Shown one piece after another: positions 28,515 through 36,854 of a DNA stretch of 64,000 nt. The notes under the pieces were generated by a model that had not been told where the DNA came from, searched no databases, and saw nothing but the letters and a program-made list of their open reading frames with translations. Source of the stretch: Betaproteobacteria bacterium (GTDB lineage: Bacteria > Pseudomonadota > Gammaproteobacteria > Burkholderiales > Rhodocyclaceae); the NCBI GenBank assembly GCA_016720065.1, contig JADJXY010000002.1, forward strand, positions 819,001 to 883,000, written 5' to 3'. How positions within the stretch are numbered: the first letter of the stretch is position 1; each line of letters starts with the position of its first letter. Position numbers and translations under genes: made by a program.

Positions 28515-29548
28515 CGTCTTGGAGGGTTGGCGAAAAGACCGTGGTATTCGAGGAACAGGTTTTCGAGAAAGAGGCGACTGTTCAGGGGCTGCTCCACCTG
28601 GCGTCGGGACTCGACCAGGCGCCGATGGAAGCCGACCAGCCCGTGCAGGGAGAGCCGCTCGACCATGGACGCCATTGTAGCCTGATGCAGGACGAAATAT
28701 CTCGCCGGCAAGCCACTGGCGGCCAGTGTGAGATCCACGATCCACTTCTGGGCAAATTCGACCACGTCGCGCAGGCCTGGGCTGCCCTTGCCATCCTTCA
28801 ATAGGCGATCCAGGTCGGCGGCGGCCCCCAGGGGTTCACCATCGGGTGCCGCCAGGCGGTCTGCCAGCACGCCGATCCAGTCCCCCTGCCCCTTTGCCGC
28901 GAGTTCCCGGGCGAGAAAAGGTGCCCCCCCTGCCAGGGCAAGCCAGCGCCCGGGATCGGAAACTCCGGATTTTCCCAGGGCGTTCAGGGCGGCGCCGGGA
29001 TCAGGGCGCGGCACGTTTTCAAGCTGGCAACGGCTGCGGATGGTGGGCAGGAGGCGGGTGGGTTCGTGGCTGACCAGCAGGAAGAGCGTTCCTGCACCCG
29101 GTTCCTCCAGGGATTTCAAGAGGGCGTTGGCGGTATTGCGGTTCATGGCCTCGGCGGGATGGACGAGGACGATGCGAGCCCCTGCCCGGTGGGCCCCGAC
29201 GGCGAGGAATTCCTCCAAGCCCCGGACCTGGTCGATGGTGATTTGCTGGCTGGGTTTCTTTTTTTCGGCCTTCCCTTCGCTCTCGTCGTCGCCAAGAGCC
29301 AGGGCTTCGGGTTGCAAGAGGCGGAAATCCGGGTGGTTGCCCTGGGCCATCCAGCCGCAAGCCAGACATTGACCGCAGGCCAGGCCGTCCTGCCGGGGGC
29401 TCTCGCACAGCAGGCTGGCGGCGAAGGACTGGGCGAGCGCCAGTTTTCCCAGGCCCCGGGGACCGGCCAGAAGCAGGGCGTGGGGCAAGCGATCGCGCCG
29501 GGCGAGGAGGCGACACCAGACAGGAAATAGAATATCAATTGCGTTCAT
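28511..29548 (-). CDS. holB: DNA polymerase III delta' subunit
   Basis: A 345-residue clamp-loader subunit. The start region LARRDRLPHALLLAGPRGLGKLALAQ carries the P-loop-like segment, followed by a zinc-binding cysteine set (CESPRQDGLACGQCLACGW) and a segment ending GARIVLVHPAEAMNRNTANALLKSLEEP with the SRC motif (TIRSRCQ). It helps load the sliding clamp. I chose the ATG at 29548, which overlaps the tmk stop by four bases, over the one two codons upstream. It overlaps pilZ at its end. Confidence 0.92.
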   Translation of the reverse strand: MNAIDILFPVWCRLLARRDRLPHALLLAGPRGLGKLALAQSFAASLLCESPRQDGLACGQCLACGWMAQGNHPDFRLLQPEALALGDDESEGKAEKKKPSQQITIDQVRGLEEFLAVGAHRAGARIVLVHPAEAMNRNTANALLKSLEEPGAGTLFLLVSHEPTRLLPTIRSRCQLENVPRPDPGAALNALGKSGVSDPGRWLALAGGAPFLARELAAKGQGDWIGVLADRLAAPDGEPLGAAADLDRLLKDGKGSPGLRDVVEFAQKWIVDLTLAASGLPARYFVLHQATMASMVERLSLHGLVGFHRRLVESRRQVEQPLNSRLFLENLFLEYHGLFANPPRR

Positions 29549-30159
29549 AAACATATTGATGCAACGATATCCTCAAGTACGTTCACAATTTCGTCTCGGG
29601 GGCGGTTGGCGTCGATGACGCGTATCCGCCCCGGGTGTGCAGCGGCCCGATCGAGGTAGGCTTGACGCACCCGACGGTGGAAATCCGCCTTCTCCTGCTC
29701 GAAGCGGTCGAGGCTGCGACTGGTCAGGGCGATGCGCTCCCGCGCCACCTCCAGCGGGAGATCGAAAAGCAGGGTGAGATCGGGCTGCAATGTTCCGTGC
29801 ACCCAGTTTTCCAGGATCTGGATGCGGGCCCGGTCGAGGCCGCGGCCGCCCCCCTGATAGGCGTGGGTTGCGTCGGTGAAGCGGTCGCAGACCACCCACT
29901 CCCCCGCTGCCAGCGCCGGTTCGATGACCTGCGCCAGGTGCTCCCGGCGGGCGGCAAACATGAGCAGGGTTTCCGTCTCCAGGTGCATGGCCTGCCCCAG
30001 CAACAGTTCCCGCAGGCGCTCGCCGAGAGGGGTTCCCCCCGGCTCCCGGGTCACGCGAACGGATTTGCCCCGGTGGCGCAGCTGCTCGGCCAGCCATTCC
30101 ACGTGGCTGCTCTTTCCGGCGCCGTCGATGCCCTCGAAGGTGATGAATTTGCCTTTCAC
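29545..30159 (-). CDS. tmk: Thymidylate kinase
   Basis: A 204-residue P-loop kinase converting dTMP to dTDP. Walker A is FEGIDGAGKSSH at residues 8-19; the DR motif is VVCDRFTDATHAYQGGGRGLD, and the DLPLEVARERI segment follows. The length is typical. The ATG overlaps the mltG stop and its own stop overlaps holB, so it is in the middle of a tightly packed operon. Confidence 0.95.
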   Translation of the reverse strand: MKGKFITFEGIDGAGKSSHVEWLAEQLRHRGKSVRVTREPGGTPLGERLRELLLGQAMHLETETLLMFAARREHLAQVIEPALAAGEWVVCDRFTDATHAYQGGGRGLDRARIQILENWVHGTLQPDLTLLFDLPLEVARERIALTSRSLDRFEQEKADFHRRVRQAYLDRAAAHPGRIRVIDANRPRDEIVNVLEDIVASICL

Positions 30160-31151
30160 TTGCCTCCCCGCTGGTAGCGATTGACGGCCCGGTTATGCTC
30201 CTCCAGGGTTCTGGAAAACTGACTGCTGCCGTCGCCGCGGGCCACGAAGTAGAGCGCGTCGCTGGCCGCAGGATGCAGAGTGGCCTGGAGCGAGGCCAGG
30301 CTGGGCATGGCGATGGGCGTGGGCGGCAGCCCGGGCCGGACATAGGTGTTATAGGGGCTGTCGGCAAGAAGGTCTTTCTTGCGCAAATTGCCGTCGAAGC
30401 GATCGCCCAGGCCGTAGATAACCGTGGGATCAGTCTGCAGCAGCATGCCGGAACGCAGGCGATTGATGAAAACCGCAGCGATGAGCGGTCTATCGGCGAG
30501 GCGTCCGGTCTCCTTTTCCACGATGGAAGCGAGGATGAGGGCCTCGTAGGGCGATTTGAGGGGCAGGCCGGGGGCCCGTTGCTCCCATTCGGCGGCCAGG
30601 CGGCGATGCATGGCGCGGTACGCTCGGGCCAAAAGGTCGAGGTCCGAGGACTGCTTGTCGAAGAGGTAGGTATCCGCAAGAAACAGACCCTCTCCACGGC
30701 GCGCGTCTATGCCCAGACGGGACAGCAGTTCGGCTTCGCTCAGTCCCTGGGATTCCTGGGCGAGGTCCGGATGGGCGGCGAGTTTCTCCCTCCACTGGCG
30801 CAGGGTGAGGCCCTCGACCAGGGTGAGTTCGCCCTGGGTGAACTGGCCCCGGGTCAGTTTGGCGAGGATTTCCCAGGGGGTAGCGCCGCGCTGGATGGAA
30901 TAGCTCCCGGCCTTGATCGTCGTTTCAGCCCGCATGACCTTGGCCAGAAGCACCATCAGGTTCGGGTTGATCCTGACGCCGGCGTCGTTGATGAGGCCGA
31001 GCGCACTGCGCAGCCCCGTCCCGGCGGGAATACGGAAGTCCGCGGCCGTCTCGGCCGTGGCGACGGGGTGAGTCGCCCAGCGATAGAGGCTTCCGGCGAT
31101 CACCGCCAATGCGATGAGGGCAAGAACGAGGAGGAATTGAAGGTGGCGCAA
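30156..31151 (-). CDS. mltG: MltG, endolytic murein transglycosylase
   Basis: A protein of about 331 residues with one N-terminal membrane helix (QFLLVLALIALAVIAGSLY) and a YceG/MltG domain. Signatures are IPAGTGLRSALGLINDAGV (LysM-like part), GSYSIQRGATPWEILAKL, LILASIVEKETG with the catalytic glutamate, AAVFINRLRSGMLLQTDPTVIYG and SPYNTYVRPGLPPTPIAMP. It cleaves nascent glycan strands and may set their length. I propose the TTG at 31151 because the helix starts there and no ATG fits; a longer start would run into the promoter region shared with ygfZ. It heads the operon. Confidence 0.88.
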   Translation of the reverse strand: MRHLQFLLVLALIALAVIAGSLYRWATHPVATAETAADFRIPAGTGLRSALGLINDAGVRINPNLMVLLAKVMRAETTIKAGSYSIQRGATPWEILAKLTRGQFTQGELTLVEGLTLRQWREKLAAHPDLAQESQGLSEAELLSRLGIDARRGEGLFLADTYLFDKQSSDLDLLARAYRAMHRRLAAEWEQRAPGLPLKSPYEALILASIVEKETGRLADRPLIAAVFINRLRSGMLLQTDPTVIYGLGDRFDGNLRKKDLLADSPYNTYVRPGLPPTPIAMPSLASLQATLHPAASDALYFVARGDGSSQFSRTLEEHNRAVNRYQRGGK

Positions 31152-31234
31152 AGAGGGGCTCTGGGGCCGAGTCGGCGGCGACGGGCGATATAATAGCCCA
31201 TCCCCTCCACCCCACCGCGAGACCCCGAACCACC

Positions 31235-32251
31235 ATGAATTCCCCCTGGCGCCCCATTCTGGAAACCGCCGGTGCCGTCTGCGGCCCGGACTCGAACGAG
31301 ATCGACCACTTTGGCGACGCTGCCGCGGAAAGCGCCGCCGCCCGGGATGCAACGGTCGTCGTTCCCCTCCTGCATCTTGGCGTCATCGGCATCGAGGGCG
31401 ACGACGCCAAGTCCTTCCTCCACAACCAGTTGACCAGCGACATCAACCATCTGGGCGAGGCCGGCGCCCAGCATTCCGCCTGGTGCACCGCCAAGGGGCG
31501 CATGCTGGCGAGCTTTCTCGTCTGGCGCCAGGGCGAGGGCTACTGTCTGGCCATGGCCGCCGAACTGGTGAGCGACCTGGCCAAGCGCTTCCGCATGTAC
31601 ATCCTGCGGGCCAAGGCCGGCGTGACCGACCTGTCCGGGACGACGCTGCTCATCGGCCTGAGCGGTCCCAAAGCAGCAGAAGCCTTGAGGGCTGCCGGAT
31701 TGCCTCAGCCTGAGGGCGTTCTGGGGGTGGCCGCAGGCGGCGAAGCACGGGTGCTGCATCTGGACGCGGATCGTTTCGTGGTGGCGGTTCCCGAACCGCA
31801 GGCAGCGGCAGTGTGGGCCGCCCTCGCCGCCATCGCCCGGGCGGCCGGAACCAGCGCGTGGCGCTGGCTGGATGTCCGCGCAGGACTTCCCCTGGTCACC
31901 GGGGCCACGCGGGAGGAATTCGTGCCCCAGATGGCCGATTTCGAGAAGATCGGCGGGGTAAGCTTCCACAAGGGCTGCTATCCGGGGCAGGAAGTCGTCG
32001 CGCGGACCCAGTATCTGGGCAAAGTCAAACGCCATCTCTACAGGGTGTCCTGCGCTGCACCGCTGGTGGCCGGGGGCGACCTGCATTCACCGGACAATCC
32101 CGATCAGGCCAGCGGCAAGATCGTGCTGGCGGCGCCCTCCCCTGACGGTGGCTACGAAGCCCTGGCCGTGGTGCAATCCAATTTCAGCAGCAATCTCCGC
32201 CTGGGTTCCCTGGAAGGTATTCCCGTCGAGGCCGTCGCCGTCAATTCCTGA
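31235..32251 (+). CDS. ygfZ: YgfZ/GcvT-like folate-binding Fe-S cluster assembly factor
   Basis: A 338-residue protein with the YgfZ signature KGCYPGQEVVARTQYLGKVKR (about residues 245-265; the conserved cysteine is essential in homologues) and an N-terminal GcvT-like half (IGIEGDDAKSFLHNQLTSDI, CTAKGRMLASFLVW). YgfZ uses tetrahydrofolate to support assembly or repair of certain Fe-S enzymes such as MiaB. It is divergent from mltG, with an 83-base gap to the proposed mltG start. Confidence 0.9.
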   Translation: MNSPWRPILETAGAVCGPDSNEIDHFGDAAAESAAARDATVVVPLLHLGVIGIEGDDAKSFLHNQLTSDINHLGEAGAQHSAWCTAKGRMLASFLVWRQGEGYCLAMAAELVSDLAKRFRMYILRAKAGVTDLSGTTLLIGLSGPKAAEALRAAGLPQPEGVLGVAAGGEARVLHLDADRFVVAVPEPQAAAVWAALAAIARAAGTSAWRWLDVRAGLPLVTGATREEFVPQMADFEKIGGVSFHKGCYPGQEVVARTQYLGKVKRHLYRVSCAAPLVAGGDLHSPDNPDQASGKIVLAAPSPDGGYEALAVVQSNFSSNLRLGSLEGIPVEAVAVNS

Positions 32252-32269
32252 GGGATTGGCGCGCTCTGC

Positions 32270-33019
32270 ATGTGCCTCATCCTTGTCGCCTGGCAGCAGC
32301 ACCCGGATTTTCCCCTGGTGGTTGCGGCCAACCGGGATGAGTTCCACGCCCGGCCGACCGCTGCCGCGGCGGCCTGGCCCGAGGGGCAGAGCGTCATCGG
32401 CGGCCGGGATCTTGAAGCCGGAGGCAGTTGGCTTGGGTTTTCGAGCGGAGGACGCTTTGCGGCCGTCACCAATGTGCGCGAACCTGGACGCCCACGCGGC
32501 CCCTATTCCCGTGGCTGGCTGCCCCGGGACTTCCTGCTGGGCGCTGAAGGGGCCTGGACTTACGGCCAGACCGCGGCGGGGCGCGAAACTTCCGGATTCA
32601 ATCTGCTGGTCTGCGATTTCCGCGATCTCGTGTATTGCTCCAACCGCGACGGTCCGGCACGAAAACTGGCGCCGGGCATTTACGGCGTATCCAATCACCT
32701 CCTCGACACGCCCTGGCCCAAGCTCACAGCGGCCAAGGCCGCTTTTGCGGCAGCCCTGGCGAATTTGCCCGATCGCGAGCGGTTCTTTGCACTTCTGGCG
32801 GATCGGGAAATCGTTTCTGACCGGTACTTGCCCGCCACCGGGGTATCCCTCGAATGGGAGCGCCTGCTGTCGGCCATCTTCGTCCTGTCGCCCACCTACG
32901 GCACGCGGGCCTCGACGGTGGGCATGGTGACCCGCTCGGGAAGCGCCCTCCTGGAAGAGCGCAGTTTCGATTGCAGCGGCCAGCTGCTTCAGTCTTCGCT
33001 GATCTCGACCGGCGTATAG
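32270..33019 (+). CDS. NRDE (TANGO2-like) family protein
   Basis: A 249-residue protein with the family-defining N terminus MCLILVAWQQH and the NRDE motif in VVAANRDEFHARP, then GGRDLEAGGSWLGFSSGGRFAAVTN and YGVSNHLLDTPWPK. The Cys2 start is typical of Ntn-hydrolase-like folds. TANGO2 proteins have been linked to haem and lipid handling, but the bacterial function is not settled. It lies 18 bases after ygfZ, and its 3' end overlaps the convergent L,D-transpeptidase gene by 31 bases. Confidence 0.85.
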   Translation: MCLILVAWQQHPDFPLVVAANRDEFHARPTAAAAAWPEGQSVIGGRDLEAGGSWLGFSSGGRFAAVTNVREPGRPRGPYSRGWLPRDFLLGAEGAWTYGQTAAGRETSGFNLLVCDFRDLVYCSNRDGPARKLAPGIYGVSNHLLDTPWPKLTAAKAAFAAALANLPDRERFFALLADREIVSDRYLPATGVSLEWERLLSAIFVLSPTYGTRASTVGMVTRSGSALLEERSFDCSGQLLQSSLISTGV

Positions 33020-33471
33020 ACGGGCACCCGGTCGAACAGATCGACCACGTCGGCATTGCGCATGCGGATACAGCCGTGGGAGCCTGGCCGGCCCATCTCG
33101 GCGCTGTCCGGGCTGCCGTGGATATAGATGTAGCGGCGCATGGTGTCGCAGGAGCCCAGCCGATTGCGGCCGGGTTCGCAGCCGGAAAGCCACAGAATAC
33201 GGGTGAGAATCCAGTCGCGGTCCGGGTAGGCGGCGGCCAGATCGGCGCTCCACAACTCCCCCGTCGGCCGGCGGCGCACGAATACCGTGTTTTCCGGGCA
33301 GCCATCGCCAATCTTGGCCCGGATCAGGTGCCGACCCCGCGGAGTGCGGTAGCTGCCGGGCGTCTCCCCTACCCCGGCTTTGGCCGTGGACACCTCATAG
33401 CGGCGGATGAGCTTGCCCTGGGCATCGATCAGGCAGAGGCTTTGTTGCGCGACGGAAATGAAGATTCTCAT
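32989..33471 (-). CDS. L,D-transpeptidase (YkuD domain)
   Basis: A 160-residue protein that is essentially one YkuD domain. It starts MRIFISVAQQSLCLIDAQ and carries the catalytic signature HGSPDSAEMGRPGSHGCIRM (about residues 121-140), with the nucleophile Cys in SHGCIRM. L,D-transpeptidases form 3-3 peptidoglycan cross-links or attach lipoproteins to the wall. No signal peptide is visible, which is unusual for a periplasmic enzyme but common for this ErfK-like small group. The ATG overlaps the tadA stop. Confidence 0.85.
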   Translation of the reverse strand: MRIFISVAQQSLCLIDAQGKLIRRYEVSTAKAGVGETPGSYRTPRGRHLIRAKIGDGCPENTVFVRRRPTGELWSADLAAAYPDRDWILTRILWLSGCEPGRNRLGSCDTMRRYIYIHGSPDSAEMGRPGSHGCIRMRNADVVDLFDRVPVYTPVEISED

Positions 33472-33974
33472 GGCGCCTTGTTGCGACGTGCGGCAAAGAA
33501 GCCCGAAAGCAGGGCCGCGCATTCCTCGGCCAGCACGCCTCCTTCGACTTCGGTGTGGTGATTGAGGCGTTCGACGGCAAAGAGGTCGATCACGCTGCCA
33601 TGGACGCCCGTCTTTGGATCCCGGGCACCATAGACCACGCGGGCGATGCGGGCGTGCATGATGGCTCCGGCGCACATGGCACAGGGCTCCAGCGTGACGT
33701 ACAAGGTGCACCCCGGCAGCCGGTAGTTGCCGAGTTGCTGCGCGGCATCGCGCAGGGCCGCGATCTCTGCATGGGCGGTGGGGTCTTTGCCGCCGATGGG
33801 GGCGTTGTACCCCCGTCCGACGATCAGGCCGTCCCGAACCACCAGGGCACCGACCGGCACCTCTCCCTGTTCCTCCGCGGTTTGCGCGAGAACGAGGGCC
33901 TGGCGCATGAAGGCCAGGTCGTCGGGCACGCCGCTTCGGGCCGTCGAAGGCGTGGCGGAAACGGTCTCTTGCAT
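33468..33974 (-). CDS. tadA: tRNA-specific adenosine deaminase
   Basis: A 168-residue zinc deaminase that converts A34 to inosine in tRNA-Arg(ACG). The catalytic HAE is in DPTAHAEIAALRDA, and the second zinc motif PCxxC is in TLEPCAMCAGAIMHARI, followed by VVYGARDPKTGVHGSV as in TadA. The first 20 or so residues before FMRQALVLAQ are not conserved, so a later start (33911) is possible. It is coupled to the L,D-transpeptidase gene by an ATGA overlap. Confidence 0.92.
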   Translation of the reverse strand: MQETVSATPSTARSGVPDDLAFMRQALVLAQTAEEQGEVPVGALVVRDGLIVGRGYNAPIGGKDPTAHAEIAALRDAAQQLGNYRLPGCTLYVTLEPCAMCAGAIMHARIARVVYGARDPKTGVHGSVIDLFAVERLNHHTEVEGGVLAEECAALLSGFFAARRNKAP

Positions 33975-34371
33975 TGCAACAGCTCCCTCTCTGTCATTTT
34001 CTGCCAGCGATAAAGGAACTGCTTGGGAGCTGCACGACGGAAATGCCCTTCCTGCCATGATCTTCTCCATCAAATCCGTTTCAATCCAGATGGTTGCAGG
34101 GATTTCCGTCTTCGTTGGCGTAAATTCGGGCCTGTCCGGCCTGTGGATAATTTTGTGGATTTCTACTTGACGGCGGGTATCAATACGCTCTGTCAATTCC
34201 GGCAAATTCCGCAATGCGTCGCAGCAAATTCATTTAAATATATTTATAATCAAAATATTGCGCAACTTATGTGATGTTCTACTTTAGATAAAGAAACGGC
34301 CTGGGCTGATTTGCCGGGCAGGTCGCGAATTTGTGTATAAGTCAAGTCTTGACAGTCGCGGGCAGTATCGG
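33975..34371. other. AT-rich intergenic region
   Basis: About 400 bases between tadA and the AI-2E family gene. The centre (about 34200-34300) is markedly AT-rich (for example CATTTAAATATATTTATAATC) in an otherwise GC-rich chromosome, as expected for the tadA promoter region. I could not fix one well-spaced -35/-10 pair. No gene is evident. Confidence 0.5.
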
Positions 34372-35499
34372 TCAAGCCCGCAGGTCCGTGGTGACCGAAG
34401 CCTGGCGAAGCTGCTTTGCGTGGCGATGGCGCGCCCGCAGACGGGGATCGGTCAGCACCAGACCCAGGGTTTCGCCGAACACCATGGCCACCCCCAGGAC
34501 GGGCAGCACCAGCATCAGCCCTGGAACGCCGGCGACGGCGCCCCCCACGAAGATCATCAGGACGGTCAGAAGCGGATGCATGTTGAGGCTCTTGCCCACG
34601 GTCATGGGCATGAAGACGAAGTCGTCCAGCAGGCGCACGACAATGAAGAGCCCGACCGCCGCGTAGGCCACCTCGGGCCGCCCGGGGAAATCGGTGGCTG
34701 CGACCAGGACGACCAGGACACAACCCAGGATAGAACCAATGTAGGGGATCCAGGCGAGCACAGCGGTCGCCAGGCCGAGCAAGAGCGCCCCCGAGATGCC
34801 GATCACCCACAGGCCGATAGCGAGGCAGGCGGCATCGAGCAGGGTGAGCTGCATGAGTCCGACGAAATACAGTCTTGCGGTGCGGTCCACCTGATCGAGA
34901 AGGTAGAGCGTACGCTCGAAAAAGGCGTTGGGGACGGCGCGGCCGAGGAAGCGCTTGAAGCGCCAGCCGTCGCGTAACATGAAGAAGGCCAGGAAAGGCG
35001 CCAGGAGCAGTGACGGTGCCCAAGCCGCCAGACCGAGGGCGAATTCCCCGAGATACTTCTGGGCGAACTTGTCCGAATGTTCGGAAACCTGACGCGCCAG
35101 TTCCTCGCTGACCCGCGCCTGGGCCAGGATGGCGATACGTCCTTCGAGTTGTTGCAAGGTCGCGGTCACCAGGCTGAGGCCACCTTCGAGATAGCGCAGG
35201 GACGATTCCTGCCAGGTTACGGCGTGGGCGGCAACGCCGGGAAGCAGAAGGACGAAGCCCAGTGCCAGGGCAAGAAAGGCCGATCCCGCCACCAGGCCCG
35301 CCGCGCCATCATGAGAAACACCGGCCATGAGCAGACGGTGTTTCAGGGGCAACAGCAGGTAGTAGATGATCAGGGCGAGGATGAAGGGGACGACCAGCCA
35401 GAGGATTTTCTGGAAGAAGAAGAGCACCGCGCAGGTGGACGCGATGACGCCGACCCAGACGATGGGGCCGGAGCGATATTCGTCCGCCTCGGGAATCAC
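34372..35499 (-). CDS. AI-2E family (PerM/TqsA-like) membrane transporter
   Basis: A 375-residue protein with about seven to eight membrane helices in the AI-2E arrangement: paired helices at the N terminus (ILWLVVPFILALIIYYLLLPL), a long periplasmic helical loop at about residues 100-160, and the conserved C-terminal block WIPYIGSILG, VGLFIVVRLLDDFVFMPMTVGKSLNMHPL and GGAVAGVPGLMLVLPVLGV. Members export small molecules or act as ion antiporters; the substrate here is not known. The ATG overlaps the stop of the cyclic-nucleotide-binding gene. Confidence 0.87.
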   Translation of the reverse strand: MIPEADEYRSGPIVWVGVIASTCAVLFFFQKILWLVVPFILALIIYYLLLPLKHRLLMAGVSHDGAAGLVAGSAFLALALGFVLLLPGVAAHAVTWQESSLRYLEGGLSLVTATLQQLEGRIAILAQARVSEELARQVSEHSDKFAQKYLGEFALGLAAWAPSLLLAPFLAFFMLRDGWRFKRFLGRAVPNAFFERTLYLLDQVDRTARLYFVGLMQLTLLDAACLAIGLWVIGISGALLLGLATAVLAWIPYIGSILGCVLVVLVAATDFPGRPEVAYAAVGLFIVVRLLDDFVFMPMTVGKSLNMHPLLTVLMIFVGGAVAGVPGLMLVLPVLGVAMVFGETLGLVLTDPRLRARHRHAKQLRQASVTTDLRA

Positions 35500-35972
35500 C
35501 CGGTCGCCCCGTTGCCCGCCACCATCAGGCGCAGGCGCTGGCCGAGGTGGCGCGCCAGGGCTATGGCGATATGGCTCGCGATGTGGGCGTGGGATTGCAG
35601 CAGACGCTCGAAATCGCCCCGGAAGAGCACGGCGATTTCGGTTGTGTCCGCCGCCCGGGCCTGGGCCGAGCGGGGAGAATCGTCCAGCAAAGCCAGTTCG
35701 CCAAAGAAATCGCCGCTGCCCAGGCGGGCGATCGGCCGGTCGGCCTGCCCCTGGCGGCAGATGAGAACGCTGCCGCTGGCGATGACATAAAGCGCCTGCC
35801 CCTCCTCGCGCTCATCGAAAACGACTTCCCCGGCCAGGTAGCGCCGATCGTGCATGAAGCCTTCCACGATTTTCAATTCGCCCAGACTCAGGCCGGCGAA
35901 GAGGGCTGAACGGCCCAGGCGGTTGGACATAGCGGATTCAGCGGGGCGAAGGAAGCCGAACATGGGGGTCAA
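35496..35972 (-). CDS. Cyclic-nucleotide-binding-domain protein without DNA-binding domain
   Basis: A 158-residue protein consisting of one CRP-like cNMP domain. FAGLSLGELKIVEGFMHDRRYLAGEVVFDE opens the beta barrel; the phosphate-binding cassette is GSGDFFGELALLDDSPRSAQARA (about residues 85-107, with the G-E-L-A and R-S/T-A core). There is no C-terminal helix-turn-helix, so it is likely a stand-alone sensor acting through protein contacts. It is translationally coupled to the following AI-2E transporter, which it may regulate. Confidence 0.83.
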   Translation of the reverse strand: MTPMFGFLRPAESAMSNRLGRSALFAGLSLGELKIVEGFMHDRRYLAGEVVFDEREEGQALYVIASGSVLICRQGQADRPIARLGSGDFFGELALLDDSPRSAQARAADTTEIAVLFRGDFERLLQSHAHIASHIAIALARHLGQRLRLMVAGNGATG

Positions 35973-36055
35973 GGCCCGCAGGCGTGGTGGGGACGGCGAA
36001 TTCTACCGCCCCGCCCTGGGGGCGTCATGCTTTCCTGAGCTTCCAGTCGGGATCA

Positions 36056-36214
36056 GCGCCTGTGCGTTTTTCGAGCGCACCCCGTCGCCGCGCACAGGCG
36101 AGCACGATCAAGGCGCAAAGCACAGCCACAGCCGGCGCCAGGGCGAACTTGGGCTACCCCGAGCGGGAGCGGTTGAGCGCGGTGGGCGGAGGGAAACCGA
36201 ATTTTCACCGGCTC
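36056..36214 (+). repeat. Interspersed intergenic repeat, copy B
   Basis: Aligns with copies A (6440-6585) and C (50589-50745, reversed). Shared landmarks are GCCTGTG, TTTTTCGAGCGC, GATCAAGGCGCAAAGCAC, CAGGGCGAACTTGGG, CCGAGCGGGAGCGG and, at the right end, CGAATTTTCACCGGCT matching the terminal repeat of copy C. It fills most of the gap between the cNMP gene and sodC. Confidence 0.7.
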
Positions 36215-36736
36215 TCAGCGCGCGGCGATGACCCCGCAAGCCACCCGCGGTCCGGAGTTGCCCGCCGGCTGGCTCTTGAAATCGTCGGGACCGGCATGGA
36301 CGATGACCGATCTGCCGACGACGCTGGCGTCACCGGAGGAGACGCTGAGGGCCGTGGTGGTGGCGCTCAGGCGAGCCACGCCGGAGGCGTCCGCCATCAA
36401 TTGGGGAAGGTCCCCCGCATGGTGCTCGCCGTGACCCGGATGACCATGGGCCTTGCCGCCCGGGTTGAAGTGACCGCCGGCACTGGTGCCATCAGGAGCG
36501 CTGCAATCGCCTTTTTCGTGCACGTGGAAGCCGTGGGGCCCAGGTGATAGACCGGATACTTCCGCCGTCACCCGGACCTCCCCATTGCTTTCGACAAAAC
36601 TGACCGTTCCGGCCACCGTGTTGCCCCGCGTCGCGGCCAGGGACGCGCCCGCCGTCGGCGAGGAGCCGCCGCTCGTGGCACAGGCGGTGAGCAGGGTTGC
36701 CGCAAGGAGCGGCACGACGTTGAGTGGTCGCATCAT
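36215..36736 (-). CDS. sodC: Periplasmic Cu/Zn superoxide dismutase, lipoprotein
   Basis: A 173-residue protein with a lipoprotein signal (LLAATLLTACATSG; lipidated Cys about 19). The SodC fold carries the metal ligands: HGFHVHEKGDC (copper histidines), GGHFNPGGKAHGHPGHGEHHAGDLP (bridging and zinc ligands), and VIVHAGPDDFKSQPAGNSGPRVACGVI at the end with the last copper histidine and the disulfide cysteine. It destroys periplasmic superoxide. Transcribed alone; divergent from moaA. Confidence 0.93.
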   Translation of the reverse strand: MMRPLNVVPLLAATLLTACATSGGSSPTAGASLAATRGNTVAGTVSFVESNGEVRVTAEVSGLSPGPHGFHVHEKGDCSAPDGTSAGGHFNPGGKAHGHPGHGEHHAGDLPQLMADASGVARLSATTTALSVSSGDASVVGRSVIVHAGPDDFKSQPAGNSGPRVACGVIAAR

Positions 36737-36854
36737 TTCTTGATTTCTCCTATTGTGGGATCGTTGGCCGGGAACCGATAATCGCCAGCCGCGTCAACCA
36801 TCGACAGCGGCGAATCTCAACCGTTCAGCGCCTTTTCCACGGCTTCCGCACCCC

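Noticed and set aside
34070..34110. GTTTCAATCC resembling a CRISPR repeat end
   Set aside because: It occurs once, with no repeat spacing and no cas genes.
36737..36854. Molybdenum-cofactor riboswitch before moaA
   Set aside because: The leader is short (about 118 bases) and I could not see the conserved paired core; a covariance search would be needed.
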